Part shown: positions 1-5,515 of the stretch, one piece after another
Layout: each line of letters opens with the position of its first letter
Position numbering within the stretch: position 1 is the stretch's first letter
Source of the DNA: a bacterium
Lineage (GTDB): Bacteria; Patescibacteriota; Minisyncoccia; 2-02-FULL-40-12; IGHO2-12-FULL-4
Assembly (NCBI GenBank): GCA_030695705.1
Contig: JAUYPS010000015.1
Coordinates: forward strand, 1-5,515
Direction: 5' to 3'
DNA length: 5,515 nt
Notes under the pieces: generated by a model
What the model saw: only the letters and a program-made list of their open reading frames with translations
Database searches by the model: none
What the model was told of the DNA's origin: nothing
Program-made: the position numbers and the translations under genes

Positions 1-174
1 TTGGTGGGGAAAGAGTTTTGGGACCCGATCGATAAATGGTTCAAGGAAGAAATTTTTGAAAAATACCACACCATTGACAAGAGTGACCTGGATGTTTATA
101 AAATAGTTGATTCCGCCGAAGAGGCATTTGAACTGATTAAAGACGCTCCACCTAGGAACGACTGGTATTATTAG
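1..174 (+). CDS. LOG family / TIGR00730 Rossmann-fold protein, C-terminal end (partial)
   Basis: The first reading frame is open from the window edge and ends at a TAG at 172-174, giving the last 57 residues of a protein whose start lies upstream. The tail reads VGKEFWDPIDKWFKEEI, then an acidic stretch SDLDVYKIVDSAEEAFELI. This is the pattern at the C-terminus of LOG-type proteins (TIGR00730, the 'lysine decarboxylase-like' Rossmann fold): a Gly-Lys-x-Phe/Tyr-Trp segment followed by a final helix after 'KIVDD/S-x-EEA'. Characterised members cleave cytokinin riboside 5'-monophosphates or related nucleotides in the cytosol; the substrate here is unknown. The diagnostic PGGxGTxxE motif would lie upstream of the window, so the family call rests on the C-terminus alone. 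The stop codon lies within the operator controlling the next gene. It could instead be another Rossmann-fold nucleotide-binding protein. Confidence 0.68.
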   Translation: MVGKEFWDPIDKWFKEEIFEKYHTIDKSDLDVYKIVDSAEEAFELIKDAPPRNDWYY

Positions 175-197
175 CACTCTTGACTTAAGAGTGCTAA
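171..197. promoter_or_regulatory. CIRCE operator (HrcA repressor site)
   Basis: TTAGCACTC (171-179), a 9-base spacer TTGACTTAA (180-188), then GAGTGCTAA (189-197). This matches the canonical CIRCE inverted repeat, TTAGCACTC-N9-GAGTGCTAA, at all 18 conserved positions with the exact spacer length. CIRCE is bound as double-stranded DNA by the heat-shock repressor HrcA and is best known upstream of groESL and dnaK operons. Here it lies 58 bases upstream of lon and overlaps the stop codon of the preceding LOG-like gene. Its spacer contains the -35 hexamer of the likely lon promoter, so bound HrcA would block RNA polymerase. The sequence match is direct; regulation of lon by HrcA is inferred. Confidence 0.95.
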
Positions 198-207
198 GTG
201 CTAAAAT
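180..207 (+). promoter_or_regulatory. Predicted sigma-70-type promoter for lon, embedded in CIRCE
   Basis: TTGACT at 180-185 (one mismatch to TTGACA) and TAAAAT at 202-207 (one mismatch to TATAAT) are separated by 16 bases. Transcription would begin around 213-216, leaving a leader of about 40 bases before the lon start at 256. The -35 box lies wholly in the CIRCE spacer, and the right CIRCE arm lies between the two boxes, the usual geometry for steric repression. The right half-site core GTGCTAA (191-197) is immediately repeated at 198-204 and runs into the -10 box. Confidence 0.75.
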
Positions 208-229
208 TGGGCGTAAATTCATTTAAAAT

Positions 230-243
230 CCTGAAATTTCAGG
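230..243. repeat. Perfect 14-bp palindrome in the lon leader
   Basis: CCTGAAATTTCAGG is its own reverse complement over all 14 bases. In RNA it could form a short hairpin with a 5-bp CCTGA/TCAGG stem and an AATT loop. It ends 12 bases before the lon ATG and includes AGG at 241-243, the only purine-rich triplet in a plausible ribosome-binding position. It could be a second protein-binding site, a small translational control hairpin, or chance. No T-run follows, so it is not a terminator. Confidence 0.45.
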
Positions 244-255
244 TATTTAGATTAT

Positions 256-2583
256 ATGGAACTAAACAAAAATAAAATTGTGGGCCGGGACGAACTGCCT
301 TTAGTGGCTTTGAAAAATGTGGTTTTATTTCCACGAATTATCATTCCATTAGTGGTACAACGCCCTAAGTCAGTAGCAGGGCTGGAGCATGCTCTGTCCA
401 AAGACGGGCTTATTGTTTTCGTCGCTCAAAAAAATCTGAAAGATCAGGCCGAGCCACCAGATTTTTTTCGGATTGGTACAGTCGGTCGGATTGTTTCTAC
501 GAACCGTTTAACCGACGGCTCTTTTAATATTAATGTCGAAGGAATTACCCGGGTGAAAATTACGGATTTTACCCAGAAAGATCCTTTTTTCAAAGCCAAA
601 ATTGAGCCGATTACGCCGGACTACAAAGAAACGGTAGAAAACGAGGCCTTGGCCAGAAATATCATTGACCAGTTTAAAAAGGTGACCGAATCCAAAATTT
701 ACCCCTCTGTTTTACCGAATTTTCTTTTCGGTCTTCAACAGATTAAGGATCCGGAGCAACTGGTTAACCTGATCGTGGTGAATTTGAATTTGGAATTGGC
801 TGACCAGCAGGATGTTTTGGAGACAACAGATTTGGCGGAAGCCATGCGCAAGCTGAACATTTTTCTGACCAGAGAAATTGAGATTATGGAGGCGGAAAAG
901 AAAGTAGTTAAAGAAACCAAGCGCCAGCTGGGCAAAATGCAAAAAGAAATTTTTCTGCGGGAACAGCTTAAGAGTATTGAAAAGGAACTAGGATTGGAAG
1001 ATGAAAAAGGGGAATATGATCAGCTTCGTACAAAAATTAAAAAAGCGGGAATGCTTAAAGATGTTGAACAGAAAGCCATGAAGGAACTGGGGCGTTTAGA
1101 AAAAATGCCCATGCTTAGTCCGGAGGTTTCTTATTTGCGCACTTATTTGGACTGGCTGGTGGAACTGCCTTGGTCGGTTGAGACGCATAAGTCCATTGAC
1201 TTAAAACAGGCGGAAAAGGTCTTAGATAGAGAACATTTTGGTTTGGATAAAGTTAAAGAAAGGATCTTGGAGTATTTGGCGGTACAAAAACAGGTTGGAA
1301 AAGTTCGCGGACCAATTTTGTGTTTCTTTGGTCCTCCGGGAACTGGTAAGACCTCCATTGGCCGCTCTATCGCCAACTCCTTGGGCAGAAAATTTGTTAG
1401 GGTTTCTTTGGGAGGATTGCACGATGAAGCCGAATTACGCGGACATCGACGCACCTACGTCGGTGCTTTACCGGGAAGAATTATTCAAGGTATTCATACG
1501 GCCGGAGCGAAAGACCCGGTTTTCATGCTGGATGAAATCGACAAAATTGGCCAGGATTTTCGGGGTGATCCGGCCTCCGTCCTTTTGGAGGCGCTTGATC
1601 CGGAACAGAATTTTTCATTTTCCGATAACTATTTGGAGGTTCCTTTTGATCTTTCTAACGTGATTTTTATTACCACCGCCAATCGTCTTGATACCATTCC
1701 GCCTGCTTTGCGGGATCGCTTGGAAATTATTGATTTCCCCGGGTATATGGAAGAAGAAAAACTGCATATCGCCAAGCAATTTCTCATTCCTAAACTTATT
1801 GAGCAGCATGGACTAAAGCAAAAGACGATTAGCTTGGGTGATCCTGTTCTGTTTGATGTAATCAGAAAACATACCAGTGAGGCGGGGGTGCGGGAATTGG
1901 AACGTAAACTCTCAACTATTTTCAGAAAAGTAACCAGGCAGGTAGTGGAAAAAGGGCAACAGCTTAAAGTGGCGGTAGATAATCAAAAGCTGCATAAATT
2001 TTTAGGACCAGCCAGATACACCCATCAAGTTGCTGAGAAAAAAGACGAGGTAGGGGTGGCTACCGGTTTGGCCTGGACGCCAGTCGGGGGAGAAGTTCTT
2101 TCCATTGAGGCCACTAAAATGCCAGGCCGGGGGAAACTTATCCTCACCGGCCAGCTGGGAGAAGTAATGCGCGAATCAATTAACGCCGCCTTGAGTTATG
2201 TCCGTTCCAATGCCGATAGATTTAAAATTAAAGACGATTTTTATAAGCAGGATATTCATATTCATATTCCTTCGGGGGCTATTCCCAAAGACGGTCCTTC
2301 CGCCGGAGTGGCCATGATGGTAGCTATTATGTCTTTACTTACCAAGAAACCAGTTTCCAGAACAGTCGGAATGACCGGCGAGATAACTTTGAGGGGAAAG
2401 GTTTTGGAAATAGGAGGAATTAAAGAGAAAATTTTGGCGGCTCATCGAGCGGGGCTTAAAACCATAGTAATGCCGGAGGAAAACGAAAAAGATTTGGAAG
2501 ATATTCCTCCCAAAATTAAAAAATCACTGAAATTTGTTTTGGCCAAAACAGTAGATGACGTCTTGAAGGTTGCTCTAAAATAA
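256..2583 (+). CDS. lon: ATP-dependent Lon protease (LonA type)
   Basis: This is a cytosolic AAA+ serine protease that unfolds and degrades misfolded and selected regulatory proteins. At 775 residues it is close to the 784 of E. coli Lon. The N-terminal substrate-binding domain opens with LPLVALKNVVLFPRIIIPLV (from residue 14). A charged coiled-coil stretch covers about 207-260. The ATPase domain has Walker A GPPGTGKT (359-366), Walker B VFMLDE (422-427), sensor-1 Asn476, an RDRLE arginine-finger segment (486-490) and a GVRELER sensor-2 segment with Arg546. The protease domain carries the catalytic Ser682 in KDGPSAG and the catalytic Lys725 in GGIKEKIL, with the 43-residue spacing of E. coli S679/K722. 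All catalytic residues are present, so it should be active. The ATG at 256 fits the family N-terminus, although the ribosome-binding site is weak (AGG at 241-243). A CIRCE-overlapped promoter lies upstream, so heat-shock control by HrcA is likely. Confidence 0.98.
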   Translation: MELNKNKIVGRDELPLVALKNVVLFPRIIIPLVVQRPKSVAGLEHALSKDGLIVFVAQKNLKDQAEPPDFFRIGTVGRIVSTNRLTDGSFNINVEGITRVKITDFTQKDPFFKAKIEPITPDYKETVENEALARNIIDQFKKVTESKIYPSVLPNFLFGLQQIKDPEQLVNLIVVNLNLELADQQDVLETTDLAEAMRKLNIFLTREIEIMEAEKKVVKETKRQLGKMQKEIFLREQLKSIEKELGLEDEKGEYDQLRTKIKKAGMLKDVEQKAMKELGRLEKMPMLSPEVSYLRTYLDWLVELPWSVETHKSIDLKQAEKVLDREHFGLDKVKERILEYLAVQKQVGKVRGPILCFFGPPGTGKTSIGRSIANSLGRKFVRVSLGGLHDEAELRGHRRTYVGALPGRIIQGIHTAGAKDPVFMLDEIDKIGQDFRGDPASVLLEALDPEQNFSFSDNYLEVPFDLSNVIFITTANRLDTIPPALRDRLEIIDFPGYMEEEKLHIAKQFLIPKLIEQHGLKQKTISLGDPVLFDVIRKHTSEAGVRELERKLSTIFRKVTRQVVEKGQQLKVAVDNQKLHKFLGPARYTHQVAEKKDEVGVATGLAWTPVGGEVLSIEATKMPGRGKLILTGQLGEVMRESINAALSYVRSNADRFKIKDDFYKQDIHIHIPSGAIPKDGPSAGVAMMVAIMSLLTKKPVSRTVGMTGEITLRGKVLEIGGIKEKILAAHRAGLKTIVMPEENEKDLEDIPPKIKKSLKFVLAKTVDDVLKVALK

Positions 2584-2597
2584 GAGATAATAAGAAG

Positions 2598-3056
2598 GTG
2601 GAAATATTCTTCAGAATCTTAATTGCGGCCGCCCTTGGGGCAGCTATTGGATTTGAACGGGAGAGATCTCGAAAGTCCGCCGGTTTAAGAACCAATGCCT
2701 TAGTAGCGATGGGAGCGGCTTTACTTACGGTCATTTCGCTTTCTTTTGGAGGCCCGGGGGCGGATCCCAGCCGGATAATTTCTAATATTATCGTCGGGAT
2801 TGGTTTTATCGGGGGCGGAGCAATTCTGCGGGAAGGAGGAAGAGTTACCGGCATTACTACGGCGGCTACCTTATGGGTGGTGGCGGCGATTGGAATAACA
2901 GTCGGGATGGGTTTTTATCGCGAAGCACTTTTCTCGGTAGGAGTCGTGTACTTTATTTTAACCATTCTTTGGCTGATCGAGAAAAAAGTCGGTAAAAAAA
3001 TGATTTATCCCAGTTTAAGAAGTGACAGGTCTGAAGAAAATCATGGGGAACTCTAG
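2598..3056 (+). CDS. MgtC/SapB family inner-membrane protein (short form)
   Basis: This is a 152-residue polytopic membrane protein. The N-terminus MEIFFRILIAAALGAAIGFE RE is followed by the family signature AGLRTNALVAMGAAL (29-43), then IIVGIGFIGGGAI (64-76), TGITTAATLWVVAAIG (84-99) and a last hydrophobic segment at about 108-127. These are the blocks of the MgtC/SapB membrane domain. The C-terminal ACT-like domain of MgtC proper is absent, which is usual for short SapB-like members. MgtC proteins are linked to low-magnesium growth and virulence and can modulate membrane ATPases, but the role of short family members is not established. The start is GTG at 2598; it places the expected Met-Glu-Ile-Phe start directly before the first membrane helix. 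It begins 14 bases after the lon stop, so co-transcription with lon is likely. The C-terminal tail is charged and overlaps the next gene. Confidence 0.9.
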   Translation: MEIFFRILIAAALGAAIGFERERSRKSAGLRTNALVAMGAALLTVISLSFGGPGADPSRIISNIIVGIGFIGGGAILREGGRVTGITTAATLWVVAAIGITVGMGFYREALFSVGVVYFILTILWLIEKKVGKKMIYPSLRSDRSEENHGEL

Positions 3057-4173
3057 ATTCTTTTCGGCGGTAGCTGTTTTGGTAGGCGGTACTATCGGTG
3101 TAGGCATCTTTGGAGTGCCTTTTGTTTTTGCCAAGGCCGGGTTTTTGGTCAGCTTGCTTTTTTTAGTCGGACTAACGGTTCTGACTTTAGTCCTGAACCT
3201 CGCTTACGGGGAAGTTATTTTAAGAACAGATAAACCGCATCAATTAGTTGGTTATGCCGGAATTTATCTGGGTGACTTTGTTAAGAAGTTTACTTTTTTC
3301 ACTTTCACCTTGGGGATTTATTCCGCTCTTTTAGCTTACATTGTAGTGGCTGGAGAATTTTTAAATAATATTGTTTCTTTGAAATTTTATCTGTCGCCAG
3401 GTTCTTTGGGGACAGTTTTTTTTATAGCGGGGGCCTTGGCAGTGGCTGCCGGGTTTAAGGCCTTGGCCAGGGTAGATTTTTGGGCGGCTCTATTCTATAT
3501 CGCCGCAGTAGCGGGAATTGGTCTTTGGGGGATACCCCAAGTAAACTTGTCTAATTTTGTTTTGTTTAATAAAGAATTTTGGTTCCTGCCTTATGGAGTT
3601 ATTTTTTTTGCTTTGACCGGAATGTCCTCAGTGGTTTTACAGCGGGAGGTACTGGAAGGGCAAGAGTTTCATTTGAAAAAGGCCATTTTGTTTGGAACGC
3701 TTATCCCCACGGTAATTTATCTTTTCCTGGCATTGATAGTGGTAGGAATTTCCGGAGATGCTACATCTACGGAAGCGGTGTCCGGTTTAATACCGTTTTT
3801 GGGGCAGAAAATTATTGTGCTCGGTTCTCTTTTTGGGATGGCGGCTATTTTTACCTCGTTTATTAATTTGGCCAGAGTATTGCAGGAGTCATTTTCTTTT
3901 GACTGGCATCTCAACAAATTCGGGGCTTGGTTTTTTGCTCTCTTCCCCCCGTTTTTTATTTTCCTTTTGGGGGTGCGTGATTTTATTGGGATTATCGGCC
4001 TAGCCGGAGCATTAGCTATCGGTTTGCACTCCATTATTTTCGTGCTTATTTATGGAAAAGTTAAAAAACTCGGCCATCGGATTCCAGAATATTCTCTAAA
4101 CCTGCCCAATTGGTTTTGGTATTTAGCGATAGTTCTTTTCTCGGCCGGAGTGGTTTTGTCTTTAGTTAAATAG
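3043..4173 (+). CDS. APC-superfamily amino-acid permease-like transporter
   Basis: This 376-residue protein has about 11 hydrophobic segments and short loops. The first helix carries GGTIGVGIFGVPFVFAKAGF (15-34), the unwound GxGIFG-type substrate/ion-binding motif of the amino acid-polyamine-organocation superfamily. The spacing and the following PFVFAKAG resemble the aromatic/hydroxy amino-acid permease branch (Trp/Tyr permease, HAAAP). The substrate cannot be read from sequence; amino-acid uptake would suit a host-dependent, auxotrophic bacterium. I prefer the ATG at 3043, with GAAG at 3033-3036 as a weak ribosome-binding site, placing only seven residues before the first helix. A GTG at 3022 would add seven residues. 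The gene overlaps the end of mgtC by 14 bases in a different frame, suggesting translational coupling and shared transcription with lon and mgtC. Its stop codon lies in the first arm of a palindrome. Confidence 0.85.
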   Translation: MGNSRFFSAVAVLVGGTIGVGIFGVPFVFAKAGFLVSLLFLVGLTVLTLVLNLAYGEVILRTDKPHQLVGYAGIYLGDFVKKFTFFTFTLGIYSALLAYIVVAGEFLNNIVSLKFYLSPGSLGTVFFIAGALAVAAGFKALARVDFWAALFYIAAVAGIGLWGIPQVNLSNFVLFNKEFWFLPYGVIFFALTGMSSVVLQREVLEGQEFHLKKAILFGTLIPTVIYLFLALIVVGISGDATSTEAVSGLIPFLGQKIIVLGSLFGMAAIFTSFINLARVLQESFSFDWHLNKFGAWFFALFPPFFIFLLGVRDFIGIIGLAGALAIGLHSIIFVLIYGKVKKLGHRIPEYSLNLPNWFWYLAIVLFSAGVVLSLVK

Positions 4174-4213
4174 TTATCCACATCCCAGGTCCAACCTGGC
4201 ATGTGGACAACTA
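4171..4213. repeat. 20-bp-arm palindrome carrying two inverted DnaA-box-like sequences
   Basis: The left arm TAGTTATCCACATCCCAGGT (4171-4190) and the right arm ACCTGGCATGTGGACAACTA (4194-4213) are complementary at 18 of 20 positions, with a 3-base loop (CCA). The left arm contains TTATCCACA (4174-4182), identical to the strong DnaA-box consensus. On the opposite strand the right arm contains TTGTCCACA (4202-4210), one base away. The first three bases are the stop codon of the permease gene. No T-run follows, so it is not a typical intrinsic terminator, although such a stable RNA hairpin could still stop or process a transcript. It might also be a dispersed palindromic repeat or a DnaA-binding site. 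Confidence 0.8.
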
Positions 4214-4224
4214 GCAGATGTAAA

Positions 4225-5515
4225 ATGGCAATTAAGATTGAAAGGGCTATCTTTTATCTTTTTATTTTTTGCATTCCTTTTCAAACAAGGGCAATTTTAA
4301 AAATATGGGGAGGTGGTTTTAACGAATGGAATGCCGCTTTTTTATATGGCACGGACGTCTTACTTCTGACTCTTTTTATTTTTTGGCTGATTAGAAAAAA
4401 CCGACCAGAGACACAGGAGGTAACAGCAGACAAATCAGCCATACACCTACTCGAAAATTCCCGAGGAGATTCTAGTCGGGCTAAAGCACCGATCGAGAAA
4501 CTTCTCCTTACAGCGAGGAGTCGAGGGTCGAGAGTAGGTCGTATGGCTGATTTGTCTCTTTTACTTTTTCTGGCAATTTCGACTTTTTCCATTACCCAAG
4601 CCGACAATAAAATTTTAAGTTTCTATAATTTACTAAAACTTCTAGAGTTTGTCGGGCTTTATTACTATATTCGGACCTCTCTCGGAAAAGTTATTAGTAT
4701 CAATGGCTCTTTTTTTGTCATCATTTTTTCCGGTTTTCTTCAGGGATTTATGGCTGTCGGCCAGTCGCTACTTCAACAGAGCTTGGGGTTAAAATGGTTG
4801 GGGGAATCGGTTTTAAGAACTAATTTTGCCGGAGTAGCGGTGGTTCCGACACTGGCAGGAAAGTTTTTGCGCGCTTATGGTACCTTTCCGCATCCTAATG
4901 TTCTGGCTGCATGGCTTTTTCTGGCTACTTTCGCTTTTTATTTTTGGTATCTTTATACCGTTCGATCCCGTTTTGTCTGGACAGTTTTTGTTGTTTATCC
5001 TGTCTTGTTGTGGGGGCTATTTTCTACATTTTCCAGAGTGGCTATCGGCCTCTTGGCTGTCGGCGTAGTCGTTAGGTTATTGGCGGTTTTAATAAAAGAG
5101 AAAAACTATAACTTGAATACGATCTTCAAAAGGCGTTTATTGTTGTTATCAGCATCTACTTGCGTGGCAGTTTTTCTTTTCAGTTTTTTCTATTGGCCTC
5201 AAGTACAGTCCCGTATTTTTGTTTCCGGACAAGAGCAAGCGGTTAGTCAGAGGATTTTGTACACAAAATTGGCCGGAGAGATGATTTTAAACAAACCATG
5301 GCTGGGAGTTGGTCTTGGCCAGTTTGTTAATGCCATGTCGGTTTCATTTAAAAATTCTCCGAAGTATCTTTATCAGCCAGTGCACAATATTTATTTGCTG
5401 GTGGCTAACGAAGTGGGCATTTTGGGGCTGGCGGTGTTCATCTTATGGTTGATTGCTTTAGTTTATCAATACAAACGAAACACCGGTTTCAGCAAACTTT
5501 ACCACCTATCTTTTT
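4225..5515 (+). CDS. O-antigen ligase / Wzy-like polysaccharide membrane protein (3' end outside window)
   Basis: The frame is open from 4225 to the window edge, giving 430 codons without a stop; the end is missing. It encodes a polytopic membrane protein of the O-antigen ligase/Wzy polymerase type (Wzy_C, PF04932), which transfers or polymerises lipid-linked glycans on the outer face of the cytoplasmic membrane. An amphipathic start, KIERAIFYLFIFCIPFQTRA, leads into successive membrane segments. Family-like landmarks are RAYGTFPHPNVLA (216-228), the QRILYTKLAGEMILNKPWLG segment (from 342) with LGVGLGQF, and VHNIYLLVANEVGILGL (His387, Glu396). The ATG at 4225 gives a sensible N-terminus but has a poor ribosome-binding site; an in-frame ATG at 4201 lies inside the preceding palindrome. 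Residues about 68-111, between the second and third membrane segments, come from an inserted-looking palindromic element; without it the loop would be short. The likely role is surface glycan assembly; the exact substrate is unknown. Confidence 0.85.
   Translation, partial: MAIKIERAIFYLFIFCIPFQTRAILKIWGGGFNEWNAAFLYGTDVLLLTLFIFWLIRKNRPETQEVTADKSAIHLLENSRGDSSRAKAPIEKLLLTARSRGSRVGRMADLSLLLFLAISTFSITQADNKILSFYNLLKLLEFVGLYYYIRTSLGKVISINGSFFVIIFSGFLQGFMAVGQSLLQQSLGLKWLGESVLRTNFAGVAVVPTLAGKFLRAYGTFPHPNVLAAWLFLATFAFYFWYLYTVRSRFVWTVFVVYPVLLWGLFSTFSRVAIGLLAVGVVVRLLAVLIKEKNYNLNTIFKRRLLLLSASTCVAVFLFSFFYWPQVQSRIFVSGQEQAVSQRILYTKLAGEMILNKPWLGVGLGQFVNAMSVSFKNSPKYLYQPVHNIYLLVANEVGILGLAVFILWLIALVYQYKRNTGFSKLYHLSF
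4428..4557. mobile_element. Candidate in-frame palindromic/MITE-like element inside the O-antigen-ligase-like gene
   Basis: The ends are inverted repeats: AGACAAATCAGCCATAC (4428-4444) pairs perfectly with GTATGGCTGATTTGTCT (4541-4557). The stem continues as ACCTACTC (4445-4452) with GAGTAGGT (4532-4539) after one bulged C at 4540, then GA with TC, about 27 pairs in all. A second hairpin is nested inside at 4464-4508. AGGAGATTCT (4464-4473) pairs with AGAA (4496-4499) and TCTCCT (4503-4508) around a bulge, and is capped by TCGGGC (4476-4481) pairing with GC and CCGA (4486-4492). The interior is richer in G+C than the flanking coding sequence. It contains no gene of its own and no obvious target-site duplication. 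The host frame runs through it without a stop, contributing about 43 hydrophilic, Arg/Ser-rich residues. The structure is seen directly; a mobile origin is inferred. It could alternatively be a structured RNA element evolved in place. Confidence 0.6.

Noticed and set aside
1143..1663. Overlapping open frames on both strands within lon
   Set aside because: They lie over the Walker A/Walker B region of an intact Lon gene and show no independent protein features.
3022..3042. GTG at 3022 as the start of the permease gene
   Set aside because: It is possible, but it has no well-placed ribosome-binding site. It would lengthen the overlap with mgtC and add seven residues (MTGLKKI) before an already complete N-terminus at the ATG at 3043.
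4171..4213. Classical Rho-independent terminator after the permease gene
   Set aside because: The stem is strong but the bases after it (GCAGATGTAAAATGG) contain no T-run, so it is reported as a palindrome rather than a terminator.
4201..4224. In-frame ATG at 4201 as the start of the O-antigen-ligase-like gene
   Set aside because: It lies within the right arm of the palindrome with no ribosome-binding site. The added residues MWTTSRCK do not look like the start of this membrane family.
4414..4420. Strong Shine-Dalgarno-like AGGAGG just before the palindromic element
   Set aside because: No ATG, GTG or TTG start in a suitable frame follows at 5-12 bases, so it is probably just the Gln-Glu-Val codons of the host gene.
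4428..4557. Integron attC site, CRISPR repeat or known riboswitch
   Set aside because: There are no GTTRRRY/RYYYAAC core sites, no regularly spaced direct repeats, and no recognisable riboswitch core. The element lies inside a coding frame far from a start codon.
4281..4607. A 108-codon antisense open frame across the palindromic element
   Set aside because: It lies opposite a clear membrane-protein frame, has no family-like features, and owes its openness to the low-stop, G+C-richer palindrome.

Overview
The window looks like a chromosomal segment of a small-genome bacterium, most plausibly a Patescibacteria/CPR lineage (Microgenomates- or Parcubacteria-like). This rests on the moderately AT-rich composition, the short compact genes, and the style of the membrane proteins, especially the O-antigen-ligase-like protein with an IPFQTR start. 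It is an inference from protein flavour, not a proven placement. No in-frame TGA occurs in about 1,800 codons, so the standard bacterial code fits. All genes lie on the + strand.

Layout: (1) 1-174 is the C-terminal end of a LOG/TIGR00730-type Rossmann-fold protein. (2) 171-255 is a dense control region. A perfect CIRCE operator (HrcA site, TTAGCACTC-N9-GAGTGCTAA) contains the stop codon of the upstream gene. Its 9-base spacer supplies a TTGACT -35 box for a promoter with a TAAAAT -10 box. A perfect 14-bp palindrome follows, just before the next start codon. (3) 256-2583 encodes a complete ATP-dependent Lon protease. (4) 2598-3056 encodes a short MgtC/SapB membrane protein. (5) 3043-4173 encodes an APC-superfamily amino-acid permease-like protein that overlaps mgtC. 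(6) 4171-4213 is a 20-bp-arm imperfect palindrome whose arms carry a consensus DnaA box and a near-consensus one in opposite orientation. (7) From 4225 to the window end an O-antigen ligase/Wzy-like polytopic membrane protein is open and incomplete.

Functionally, lon, mgtC and the permease are tightly packed (14-nt gap, then a 14-nt overlap) and probably form one transcription unit. Lon, and possibly its membrane-protein partners, would then be derepressed when HrcA is inactivated by heat or protein-folding stress. The last gene belongs to cell-surface polysaccharide assembly and is separated from this unit by the palindrome.

The most unusual feature is a 130-bp element (4428-4557) with about 27-bp imperfect inverted ends and a second nested hairpin. 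It lies inside the O-antigen-ligase-like gene and is read through in frame. It adds about 43 hydrophilic, arginine-rich residues to the loop between the second and third membrane segments. It resembles, in kind only, the Rickettsia palindromic elements that insert into open reading frames without destroying them.
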